Source: Ariolimax columbianus (taxonomy: Eukaryota; Mollusca; Gastropoda; Stylommatophora; Arionidae). From it: DNA of 64,000 nucleotides. The DNA lies in contig JAVGWX010000013.1 in the NCBI GenBank assembly GCA_036924085.1, positions 43,780,675 through 43,844,674 of the forward strand, in the 5' to 3' direction. Below, in pieces: positions 20,130-29,084 of this stretch (positions within the stretch are counted from its first letter, which is position 1; every line of letters begins with the position of its first letter). The notes below the pieces were generated by a model. That model saw only the letters and a program-made list of their open reading frames with translations, had not been told where the DNA came from and did not search any database. Position numbers and translations under genes: made by a program.

Positions 20130-23100
20130 TCAGACAGTAACCATTATTTTCTCGAAAAAAGCGGCGGTCATCCTGAGACTCTCGCCACTACCATAGAGCT
20201 TGTCTTGCAGTTCCACTGGCAATGGCCACATCTGCTCTCTCTGATCCTCGTATGTCGGGCAGTTCTGCAGCAGATGTTCAGTGGTCATTTTACCAGTACC
20301 GCACGGGCATTCGTCGGTACACCCTATCTTCAATTTGTTGAAGAGGTGGTACCTCAGTCTGTTGTGGCCAGTGCGAAGTCTGAAGACAACGACCTGCTCT
20401 CTTCGGTTCAACTGGTAATAGGCATCGTTTTTGGTGGAACCAGTATGTTCGGTTTCCCATTTGGACATGTACCTGGCTTTGATAAGCCGTTTTGACTCTT
20501 CGTACGTCATACTGGTATCTATTTGTGGTAGCCTTGCACCTTCTTTTGCCAGTCTGTCTGCCTCCTCGTTGCCTTGGATGTTGCAGTGTGACGGAACCCA
20601 CTGTACCACTACCCTTTTTGGTGCGGACTGTTGGCACAGTTTGCAGAGTGCTGCTCTTAAGTCATTAAGCTCAGTGTTTTTCTGGCTTTTTAGCGCTGTG
20701 ACTACTTCGAGAGCATCTGTCAGCAGGACTATATGGCTCTCATTTTCACTGTGTGTTACCATTTCTTCCACTGCCGCCCTCAGTGCCTCTGCCTCTGCTC
20801 TGAAATTGCTCGTGTACTTACCAGTAGCGAATGACAGTGTTATTTTCCTGCCATTTGGTAGGTTCAGGAATGCTCCTGCCCCTCCGTTCTGTGTAGTGTT
20901 TGTTACAGAACCGTCGGTGTATGCATGGGTCCAGTCCATGCTTGGGTAGCTTTTCGTTATGAAGCTTAAGGTAGTGTCTCTCCTTTCTTTTTCGGTCTGG
21001 CAGTTTTTGTTTGCAATACCTGGTATATTTTCTACCACCTCTGGAAATATATCCTGCCTCCAAGTAGGTTTTCGTACAGTAGTGATGGGTTTTGGTGTTG
21101 TTAGTGCGTTTATGGGATCTTCGTGCATCTTTGCTTTGGCTATTTCTGCAAAGTTTCTCCGCTTTAGTTTCCCAGTTCCCAAATTGTTTAGCCTCTGGTA
21201 CATTGGATGGTCCGTCAGTCTTCGGAGTTTCTCTGACTGCAGCTGGGCTCTGCAGTCTCTTCTGTCGGTCATGGATTGCAGTTTTGTAATCTTTTCAAGT
21301 TCTACAATTGGCGTTGACTTCATGCCACCAGTTATGATTCTCATGGCTTGGTTTTGAAGTTTGTTAACTTTATCGAAGTTCGCCTTCGCTGCTGTTGTCC
21401 ATGCCGCGATGCCATACTCGAGAACTGGTCTCACTCTTCCAGTGTACAGTTTCTTTAGTATGCCTTCGTCTGCTCCCCAGCTTGTGCCAGCAAGTTTCCT
21501 CATGATCGCCATTCTTTCTCTGGCTTTCATTCGGTTTCTCTCAATCTGACTTTTCCATGTCATGCGCCGATCAAATGTGACTCCCAGATAGGTTGGGTTG
21601 TCGTTTGGCTGCAGGATTTTGCCATTTAGGCTTAATTTGGTACTTTGGGGTTTTAACGAGAGCGAGAATATTGTGCACGTGGTTTTCTCCTCGTTTATTT
21701 TGACCAGCCATGAGTTCGCCCACTCTTCCAGCGATGTTAGGGCCGTTTGCATCCGATTTCTTGCTATGGTGAGATTCTTTTCAGAGGTCCACATAGCCAG
21801 ATCGTCTGCAAACATTGAGCTATGGACTCTTCTTGGTATATTCTCTGTAATATCGTTTATATATACCAGGAAGAGTGTGGGTGACAGTACTCCCCCTTGG
21901 GGTACTCCCTGCTCGAGTGTCACCTTTTTGCTCATCTGCCCTTGTACTTGGACTCTGGCCGTTCTTTGTTTGAGGTAGTGGTTGATCCACTTGTACATCT
22001 TCCCACAAACATCACTTCTTCTTAGCTTGACTCTAAGTCCATCCTTCCAGACTTTGTCAAATGCCTTTTCCAGATCCACCCAAACAGCTACTGTGTGTTT
22101 CTGTGCCTGGTAGGCATCTTCTATCTCCTGGGCTATGAGGATGACCTGGTCCTCAGTGGATCTGTGCTGTCTAAAGCCGGCTTGCTGTGGAATTAGTATT
22201 CGTTTTTCTTCCAGATGCCACATCAGTCTGGTGTTTATCATCCGTTCCATCAGCTTGCCGACACAGCTCAGTAGGCTTATGGGCCTGTATCCATTCGGAT
22301 CTGTTTTGTCCTTTCCTGTTTTTGGTACTGGTACCAGTATTGCATCTTTCCATGCCTGGGGTACAATACCCCTTTTCCAGCTTTGGTTCAGGACTGATAG
22401 TAGTTTTTCCTTCGCTGTTTGGCCCAGCCCCATCAGCATTTCGTTTGTTATCCCGTCTTTTCCGGGAGATTTCCTTCTCTTTAGTGTTCTCATAGCCTCT
22501 TCCATTTCGCGCATTGTTAGTTTGGCCATCATGTGCTCTTCAGGAGCCGTATTTATGTTTTCGTGCCCCTTTAGCTCTTCGCTAATGTCTGTATGCTTAT
22601 CTGCAGGGACCTCGATGTGGTTTGCTCTGGCATAGTGATCGACAAAGGCGTTTGCGGCTTTCTTACCTGTGATCAAGTTCTCGCCTTGCTTGATAGTAAT
22701 TTGTTTATTTGACGGGGTTTCGTCGTTCATGGCTCTGACTAGCTTCCATAGCTTGTTCCCTTCTTTGTCCAGGTTTAAACTTTCCGTTTTATTTTTCCAA
22801 CTTTCTCTTGCTGTTTGCTTGAGAGTGTGTTTGTACTTCGCCGCGGCGGCTTTGAGGGCGATGTTTGCCTCCACGGATTTTTCTCGTTCTGCCATGTTCC
22901 TCGCATTTGTTACTGCATCTTCCACTTTCTGTAACTCATCATTCCAGTAGGGCTTATAGTTTTTCCTAGCTCCTCTTGGGATGGTTTCAGTGGCGGCTTG
23001 CATTATTGCCTTGCTTAGGCTCTCTACCATGGGCTTCATTTTGGTGTTTCGTGTGTTGATGGTTTCACACAGCCCATCTGTCAGGATTGCAAATCTGTCC

Positions 23101-24038
23101 CAGTCGGCTCGTTTGTAATTCCAACGTGGGAGCGGTTTTGTTTCCTGTGGGCCTACTTCCATGTCAATGGTTAGCCTGATCGGCCTGTGGTCGCTACCTG
23201 CCAGTTGGTTTAGCACCTGGCGGTCTATTTTATAGTGTATGTCCTGTGTGGAGAAGGCCAAATCTGGAGTCGAGGTGGTATGCCATGTTCTTGAATAGAA
23301 GCTAGGGCTATCCTCCGGCCTATTGATTAGGGAGAGATTTGCATCTATCTCCCAATCTTCCACTTCGTCACCTCTACTGTCTGTGTCAGAGTATCCCCAT
23401 CTCTCCGAGTGGCTGTTGAAATCTCCAACTACTATGCAGTTGGAGTCTCTGACCTCCATACTCGAGAGCGATAGGTCTCTGTTTGGTGGTCCGTACAGAT
23501 TGAAAATGCGGAGTTTCGTCTCTAGAGCCATTATGTCAACTCCTACAATTTCTGCTTGTCCGGTGTGATTGACAGGTACCGCGCTACTCGGTATGCTGTT
23601 TCTGGTCAGTATCAGGACCCCTCCTTTGTGACCTTCTCTATCTAGACGGAAGGTCTGGTATCCTCTGATTGAGAATTTATGGTTATTGTTGAGGTGCGTT
23701 TCCTGGATACATGCCACGTCAATCTTACCTTCATGCAGGTGGTGTGTTAGGGAAAGTTTTTTGTTAATGACTCCCTCCGCATTCCACTGTAGTATTCTGA
23801 GGGTCTTGAAGTTTTGGCCAATAGACGTTACCCCATAGCCATGTGCCTTGACTCCACGACACATGGGTGGGTGACCACCAGTAGTCAAGGGTGGGCCCCT
23901 TCGAGGCGTGAGGCCCGGCGCTATCGCTGCCTGGCGGGTCTCCTCAGGATGAGCGCCATACGTTTTTCGAATAGGTTGTGCTGCCATCATACTGTGATTT
24001 ACGTTGCACTGTTTTGTTAGGCTTGCGGCCCCGTGCAT
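20130..24038 (-). CDS. I-group LINE ORF2: APE endonuclease, reverse transcriptase, RNase H (1302 aa)
   Basis: This is the polyprotein for target-primed reverse transcription. The endonuclease covers about residues 78-290, with 'LQWNAEG', Q-E-T-H (112-115), 'GDFNSH' (205-210) and 'GSDHRP' (281-286). The reverse transcriptase runs about 520-790: 'KSPGKDGI', 'YRPISLLSCVGKLMERMI', 'GFRQHRST', 'VDLEKAFDKVW', 'GVPQGGVLSP' and the catalytic 'FADD' (743-746). RNase H is about 1035-1165, with 'TDGS' (D1042), the A-E-A-E-A-L segment, D1108 and 'GNEEAD' (D1161). A C-terminal C-x5-C-x-C...H-L-L-Q-N-C-P knuckle lies at about 1240-1260. The ATG at 24038 is chosen because TGA lies 9 nt upstream in frame. 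The frame is unbroken, so this copy may be functional. RNase H after RT places it in the I group (I/Nimb/ingi-like); the exact clade needs a tree. No ORF1 is seen upstream. Confidence 0.95.
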   Translation of the reverse strand: MHGAASLTKQCNVNHSMMAAQPIRKTYGAHPEETRQAAIAPGLTPRRGPPLTTGGHPPMCRGVKAHGYGVTSIGQNFKTLRILQWNAEGVINKKLSLTHHLHEGKIDVACIQETHLNNNHKFSIRGYQTFRLDREGHKGGVLILTRNSIPSSAVPVNHTGQAEIVGVDIMALETKLRIFNLYGPPNRDLSLSSMEVRDSNCIVVGDFNSHSERWGYSDTDSRGDEVEDWEIDANLSLINRPEDSPSFYSRTWHTTSTPDLAFSTQDIHYKIDRQVLNQLAGSDHRPIRLTIDMEVGPQETKPLPRWNYKRADWDRFAILTDGLCETINTRNTKMKPMVESLSKAIMQAATETIPRGARKNYKPYWNDELQKVEDAVTNARNMAEREKSVEANIALKAAAAKYKHTLKQTARESWKNKTESLNLDKEGNKLWKLVRAMNDETPSNKQITIKQGENLITGKKAANAFVDHYARANHIEVPADKHTDISEELKGHENINTAPEEHMMAKLTMREMEEAMRTLKRRKSPGKDGITNEMLMGLGQTAKEKLLSVLNQSWKRGIVPQAWKDAILVPVPKTGKDKTDPNGYRPISLLSCVGKLMERMINTRLMWHLEEKRILIPQQAGFRQHRSTEDQVILIAQEIEDAYQAQKHTVAVWVDLEKAFDKVWKDGLRVKLRRSDVCGKMYKWINHYLKQRTARVQVQGQMSKKVTLEQGVPQGGVLSPTLFLVYINDITENIPRRVHSSMFADDLAMWTSEKNLTIARNRMQTALTSLEEWANSWLVKINEEKTTCTIFSLSLKPQSTKLSLNGKILQPNDNPTYLGVTFDRRMTWKSQIERNRMKARERMAIMRKLAGTSWGADEGILKKLYTGRVRPVLEYGIAAWTTAAKANFDKVNKLQNQAMRIITGGMKSTPIVELEKITKLQSMTDRRDCRAQLQSEKLRRLTDHPMYQRLNNLGTGKLKRRNFAEIAKAKMHEDPINALTTPKPITTVRKPTWRQDIFPEVVENIPGIANKNCQTEKERRDTTLSFITKSYPSMDWTHAYTDGSVTNTTQNGGAGAFLNLPNGRKITLSFATGKYTSNFRAEAEALRAAVEEMVTHSENESHIVLLTDALEVVTALKSQKNTELNDLRAALCKLCQQSAPKRVVVQWVPSHCNIQGNEEADRLAKEGARLPQIDTSMTYEESKRLIKARYMSKWETEHTGSTKNDAYYQLNRREQVVVFRLRTGHNRLRYHLFNKLKIGCTDECPCGTGKMTTEHLLQNCPTYEDQREQMWPLPVELQDKLYGSGESLRMTAAFFEKIMVTV

Positions 24039-24934
24039 CCGATTTCAACAGGCGTTTCTGTAGGGATGCCCTCCTTAGCCTTTGGCTGTCCCCAGCCTAT
24101 CTGCAAGGCAGCAGTTGTTTACGATCAGAGTTTTCTCTCCTATGGAAGTTGTCTTTCCAGACTTTCGAGTCTTCACTACTCGTGTCTATAGGGTGCAATG
24201 ATGGGGTGTGATATATGAGATGGACTGGTTTACCCGGAAGAGAGGCAGTCCAGTGTGTCTGTATCCCAGGATCGTCACGTCCTGCCAGAAACGTAGCATT
24301 TGCATGTGAGTGGGGTATTTCTTTTTCCCTTTATTTTCTTGGCTTCTATGCAGGGATGGTACGCCTAGCATTCCCCGCCACCTGGGGTGTTGACACAGTG
24401 GGGCAGGTGTGCAATGTCCGCTGGTCTGCATCTCTTCTGCGTCCAGCATGATAGTTATGGCTGATAACGTACAGAGGTAGATATCGTAACCGGAGTGCAT
24501 TTAGCCAGAGGACAAGCCTGGTAATGTCACAGAGATGTTGATCGCCTGGTGTGCGGACAACTCTCATGGTCAGTGGTTGAGTCTTGACAGTTCACAGTGT
24601 GGTGGCTGCTCTACTGTTTTCGACACCCCGACCAGGTTCTAAGTCTTTGGTTGGTGTTTTTCGCACCCCATCGCCGTATAGGGTGAGTATCAAGCAGTTT
24701 TCCGCCCGCTTGTATTTGCGGGCGGCAAGGACCTCTTACTGTGGCTCTACCTGATAGGGCTGGGGCGCAAGCCCCAGGTCCCGAGCATGTAGGAGCCTCC
24801 CATTGCAGTGGTGCTGAGATTTTGGGCGGGATTGCGGCTTTCAAGGGTTCGGCCGTAATCCCCCACATGGTAGCCTCGCGCCCTTGGCTTATCAGCCTGG
24901 TACGTGAACCAAAGTGTCTGCGGCTCCTCTCGAT
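24039..24934 (-). other. Presumed LINE 5' untranslated region
   Basis: About 900 bp between ORF2 and the 18S-containing monomers. It is moderately GC-rich with several short open frames (the longest minus frame is about 118 codons), none showing the CCHC knuckles or RRM-like pattern expected of a LINE ORF1. If the element truly lacks ORF1, it differs from the usual two-ORF I-group layout. Confidence 0.55.
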
Positions 24935-25592
24935 TTGAGCTGGTTTTCCGTAGCAACGCCCTGTCATTTGTAGGGTAAAACTGACCTGTCTTCAGATCTA
25001 TTTCCAGCACCCGTTCACTATTTGGTCAGACGAATTTATTGAGGGCTTTTGTTTGTCAATGACCAGGTATTTGAAATCTGCGGAGTTATACACGATTTCC
25101 GTAGCGTTCTTTCATTTGAGCTGACTTGTCGTCCGTGAGTCTAATACCAGCGTACGTTCATTATTAGACCCAAACGGCAGCGTTCTCAATTTGTCAGTTG
25201 TTCTACAGCATTGGCGTGTTCAGTCAAATTAAGCCGCAGGTTCCACACCTGGTGGTGCCCTTTCGTCAATTCCCTTAGCGAGATAGTCAAGTTTCTTAAA
25301 AAGTAGCCCCAAAGATTTTCGAGGGTCTAATTCCAGCACATGTTCTCTATTAGACCCCACTAAGGTGTACTTTTTGATAGTCATTCTGCAGTATTGGCGT
25401 GGTAGGTTAACTTAGGTCTCAGGCTCCACTCCTGATAGTGCTCTTCCGTCAATTCCTTTATCAAACACTGGATGCAGACAAAACCGAGCCACAGGGGACA
25501 TAACCCCAGATTTCTGGAGGTCTAAGTCCAGCACCAGTTCCATATTAGACTCCAGAAGAGTGGTCTCGGCATGTCAATCATTTCAGTGTTGG
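24935..25592 (-). repeat. Tandem 183-195 bp monomers carrying 18S rRNA fragments
   Basis: Three 18S-derived pieces of about 62 bp (25215-25277, 25398-25460 and the one contiguous with the true 18S from 25593) recur at 183 and 195 bp intervals. Each is joined to about 130 bp of non-ribosomal sequence. A fourth non-ribosomal unit (about 24940-25090) merges into the LINE 5' UTR. Each non-ribosomal unit has the core GAAC-N(2-4)-GCTGG in the loop of an inverted repeat (25512-25557, 25322-25358, 25136-25172, and a shorter one at 24981-25029). The 18S piece is the universal region around AAAGGAATTGACGGAAGGGC. Confidence 0.8.
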
Positions 25593-25616
25593 CCGTGTTG
25601 AGTCAAATTAAGCCGC

Positions 25617-25665
<49 letters not shown>

Positions 25666-26832
25666 TTTGCAACCATACTTCCCCCGGAACCCAAACACTT
25701 TGGTTTCCCGGAAGCTGCCCGCAGAGTCATCGAAGCAACTCCTGCGGATCGCTAGTCGGCATCGTTTATGGTCAGAACTACGACGGTATCTGATCGTCTT
25801 CGCGCCTCTGACTTTCGTTCTTGATTAATGAAAACATTCTTGACAAATGCTTTCGCAGTAGCTCGTCTTGCGGCGATCCAAGAATTTCACCTCTAACGCC
25901 GCAATACGAATGCCCCCGTTTGTCCCTGTTAATCATTACCTCCAGTTCCGAAAACCAACAAAATAGAACCGAGGTCCTATTCCATTATTCCATGCACCAT
26001 TATTCAGGCAGCCGAGGCCTGCTTTGAACACTCTAATTTTTTCAAAGTAAACGCGCCGGCCACCCAGGACGCTCAGCGAAGAGCACCCGTGGGAGAGAGC
26101 CGGCAGACGGTAGGGCAGGAGACAACGGGCAGTGAACCGGCGCGAGCCGGACCGCCCGCCTGCGCCTGAGATCCAACTACGAGCTTTTTAACTGCAACAA
26201 CTTTAATATACGCTATTGGAGCTGGAATTACCGCGGCTGCTGGCACCAGACTTGCCCTCCAATAGATCCTCGTTAAAGGGTTTAAAGTGTACTCATTCCA
26301 ATTACGGGGCCTCGAAAGAGTCCCGTATTGTTATTTTTCGTCACTACCTCCCCGTGCCGGGAGTGGGTAAGTTGCGCGCCTGCTGCCTTCCTTGGATGTG
26401 GTAGCCGTTTCTCATGCTCCCTCTCCGGAATCGAACCCTGATTCCCCGTTACCCGTTACAAACATGGTAGGCATGTCACGTACCATCGACATTTGATAGG
26501 GCAGACATTTGAAAGATGCGTCGCCGGCACATGAGGCCATGCGATCAGCACAAAGTTATCCAGAGTCACCAGTGGGGACGCCGCAACCCCGCGAGGGGAA
26601 ACGACGATTGGTTTTGAACTAATAAAAGCGCTCTTTCCGCGAGGGTCGGAGCTTGGTAAGCATGTATTAGCTCTAGAATTGCCACAGTTATCCAAGTAGG
26701 ATCGTGTCATCTAAGGAACCTCGACTGATTTAATGAGCCATTCGCGGTTTCACCGTGAGACAGTGTGAACTTAGACATGCATGGCTTAATCTTTGAGACA
26801 AGCATATGACTACTGGCAGGATCAACCAGATA
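25593..26832 (-). rRNA. 18S rRNA, 5' 1240 nt only (truncated)
   Basis: The minus strand starts at 26832 with TATCTGGTTGATCCTGCCAG, the eukaryotic 18S 5' end (one base differs from the usual TACCTGG). It then contains GCATGTCTAAGTTCACACTG, the GCAGCCGCGGTAATTCCAGC universal site, a GC-rich variable region at about 26050-26165, and GGAATTGACGGAAGGGCACC. Homology stops sharply at 25593, just after GACTCAACACGG, where normal 18S would continue GAAACC. The 3' third of the gene is missing, so it cannot make a functional SSU rRNA. No obvious lesions are seen inside the retained part, suggesting a recent origin. Confidence 0.95.
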
Positions 26833-27467
26833 TCTGTCGGAGACGTACGTACTGCGCACACCGGTCGGCGGAGGAAGGGTGTGTAAAAAGCCTCGCTGGG
26901 ACGACGGCCGCAGGGACCGACTGACGGGACGGACGGACGGTTTGTTCCACCCGTCCCTCACTCCGTCGACCTAGGACCGCCTGACAGGGGCCTCCCACAC
27001 GCACCAGACGACCGACCGACCGGGCTCGCTCGAGGAGGGATGGCAGCGCTCTGTGCAGAACGGATCCCAACGACCTCGGCGACGAATTTCACTGGGACTA
27101 GAGACACAATTTGGCCTGCCCTTCTTCTCCGTAGGGAGAACGCAGGGCCTCGAGGCAACGATTCCTGCTTTCCATTTGCCGGTCACAAGCTCTTTGCGAG
27201 AGTCGGACCACCAGCGAGACGTACTGTCGAGCTCTGCTATAAGCCTTAGATAAATCACCACGGACGGACCACGTTTCCTGATACGGATCAGACTAGCGCA
27301 CCTCGGTGGAGGAGCCACTACCACAAACCGCACCCAATTCGCACTACGGGGAAAGGCAGGCGAGCGTTTTCCGCAAGCCCGCGCTATCGCTCCGCCTGGC
27401 GGGACTGAGATCGCTTTACGAACACTGGTTGAAATTGAGTCGCCGCGGCGAGACAACTACCCCAGAT
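26833..27467 (-). other. Presumed 5' external transcribed spacer of rDNA
   Basis: GC-rich sequence directly upstream of the 18S 5' end on the minus strand. Its composition changes to ordinary AT-rich DNA exactly at the right target-site duplication. It has no coding signal. The call as ETS comes from position and composition only. If full length, its left end in transcription terms (27467) would be near a Pol I start site. A 26-27 nt segment (27377-27403) closely matches one in the LINE ORF2 5' coding region (23913-23938). Confidence 0.6.
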
Positions 27468-27479
27468 GTGTCAGGGTTC
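27468..27479. repeat. 12-bp target-site duplication, right copy
   Basis: GTGTCAGGGTTC, identical to 20092-20103. Read on the element's sense strand it begins GAA, as do the duplications of the other three copies of this LINE. Confidence 0.85.
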
Positions 27480-28374
27480 GAATTCACAGATCATAGGTCG
27501 TGTCAGGTACGAATGTTCCTTCAGTAGAACTAGCTGTAAATGGGTATTTGAGGAATGAGTTGGAGAAGGTAAAAACAGCAAGGAAGGGAACTGATCACTC
27601 TGCCTCATATAGGCTGCAGCTTAGTACATGAAGCGTTATCTTCCTCTAAGACGGCAATTACAGCCATAGGACTAACTTTGCCCTTTTACTGTATCATTAC
27701 TCTATTACATCTCACCAAGAGAAATTGCAAGTCGACACACAAAACCCTAATATAGAATCTAGATTTGATTGGCGGACCTTTCCTTAGCTTCCACGACCTT
27801 TATTGGTGTTTGCAAAACCAAGCGTTTGGGAACCTTTGAGGTAGCTGAATTTTAGAAGAAATAAAAGTGGCACGATTATTGAGCATTCGAATTTAAAGTG
27901 GGTCTCACTTACAGCCGTTTCATATTGGTCAATTTGGACATTGCGCTGATGGATCACTCTGTGATAAATTGTGGTCTTAGTGTTTCGTAATCTTTCAAAC
28001 CTACTTTATCACAGCAAACGGTTCTTTTAATCTCAAATAGATTCTTTTTGGTTATATTAGGTTTGTCTCTTAGGAGTTACACTGCTGTGGGGGAATGAAG
28101 TTGTTAGAGACTTCAGTATACTAAGCCACGGCTTGTATGAGGTTGGGTCAAATACAGTTTCTTTCCTCTGTGCCATTCACCTCCCTATTCGTATGCCAAT
28201 TACAAATTGATAGCTAGGCCGACTGGAGCATATCAATAGCAGGATTAATACCCCGTAATTTTGCCATATAAAGTGAATGTTGTACCACAATACCAATCGT
28301 AGCTGTACTAAACTCACGTGCAGCAGTAAAGTAGATCATCCTTGTTGTTGTTGTTAATGCAATTCGTACTTGAG
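27480..28374. other. No recognisable gene
   Basis: AT-rich sequence. A short stretch near 28110-28160 (TACTAAGCCACGGCTTG and TGAGGTTGGGT) is echoed near 32660 and 37250, suggesting an old dispersed repeat, but it is too diverged to define. Confidence 0.4.
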
Positions 28375-28620
28375 TTAGGAGTTAGACAATCTGGACGACT
28401 TTCTATGGTGGTCGGTTACAGAGGTTCTTCTCACACTTGAGAACGTGGACCGGGTCTTCCTGGCTTTTGGTGCAATGCCAGGCTCCTCTGTAAGCTCAAC
28501 GGATACACCGTCTTTGAAATTTAGGAGTCTTCTAAACCATCTCATCTCTTTGGTATGAATTCTTCCCTGGAGATCTGCTGCTATGGTCCGGTGTTTCATA
28601 GACGTAGAGGAATACCGAAA
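28375..28620 (-). pseudogene. RTE-like LINE fragment
   Basis: The minus strand reads 'AADLQGRIHTKEMRWFRRLLNFKD', matching the post-RT segment of RTE-like LINEs (L-x-x-R-I-x-x-x-E-M-R-x-x-R-R-L-L). It is short and lacks both ends. Confidence 0.55.
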
Positions 28621-28709
28621 GAACCAGTGAGCAGGTTAGTCTGACCTTTATGACAACCGTGTTATTCTGGCCTGGACTTCTGCTTTTAATTCAAATCAGG
28701 GCCACAAAA

Positions 28710-28870
28710 AGGACTGAAAGAAATACCCTATAAATTTTGTTATTTATTTCAGTGGTATAGCAAATCTGGTACTCAAAATAGTCAGCTGAAACTGGATGTG
28801 TAGGGCTGAATCGCGCAAATGTCGCAGTCCCACTGTAAATTAGGATACAACGTTCCAACATCCTTTGCAA
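28710..28870 (+). mobile_element. SINE-A central-domain fragment
   Basis: Contains the SINE-A core pattern: TACTCAAAATAGTCAGCTGA, AACTGGATGTGTAGGGCTGA, a TCGCAG element and an ACAACGTTCCA end. It is diverged from the copy at 11646-12040. Confidence 0.6.
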
Positions 28871-29084
28871 GGACGAAGCCCAAAGATGACGCAATAGAAG
28901 AATGTCGAGGTACAGTAGATTCCATTTCATTCTTGTCAATGAGGAGGCCGAGTCACTGGCAAGAGAAGGTGGAGAAGGTAGATCCCCATTATACGTATAA
29001 CTATAGGAGCAAAGCTTAGCGCTGGATGAGAAGTTCCACGGAGAGAATGGCTGATATGTTCTTGAAAATATGAAGATACAGGCC

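Larger units (their letters stand above)
20104..27467 (-). mobile_element. Composite retroinsertion: rRNA (ETS + 18S) fused to a full I-group LINE
   Basis: In minus-strand order this holds about 635 bp of GC-rich presumed 5' ETS (27467-26833), the first 1240 nt of 18S (26832-25593), about 3.5 monomers with 18S fragments (25592-24935), a LINE 5' UTR (24934-24039), ORF2 (24038-20130), a roughly 12-nt 3' UTR and a (GAA)n tail. All parts have the same orientation. The perfect 12-bp duplication and the abrupt drop in GC at 27467 argue that the whole block integrated as one cDNA. It could arise by copying a co-transcript from a LINE sitting in an 18S gene, or by reverse-transcriptase template switching from LINE RNA to pre-rRNA; the monomers favour the first. 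Mis-assembly is the alternative. Confidence 0.75.

Noticed and set aside
20205..23568. Plus-strand open frames of 60-172 codons
   Set aside because: They are antisense to the intact LINE ORF2; the same shadows appear opposite copies 2 and 3.
24611..24967. Minus frame of 118 codons as LINE ORF1
   Set aside because: No CCHC knuckle, coiled coil or RRM-like pattern; it overlaps another short frame and the monomer edge, so there is no support for coding.
24935..25592. A recognisable HDV-like or hammerhead ribozyme
   Set aside because: The hairpins are real inverted repeats, but I could not fit the conserved cores (CUGANGA/GAAA for hammerhead, or the HDV double pseudoknot) by eye; left as a structural finding only.
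25593..26832. Functional 18S rRNA gene
   Set aside because: Only the first 1240 nt are present and the block lies inside a transposed unit with target duplications; the 3' part, ITS, 5.8S and 28S are absent.
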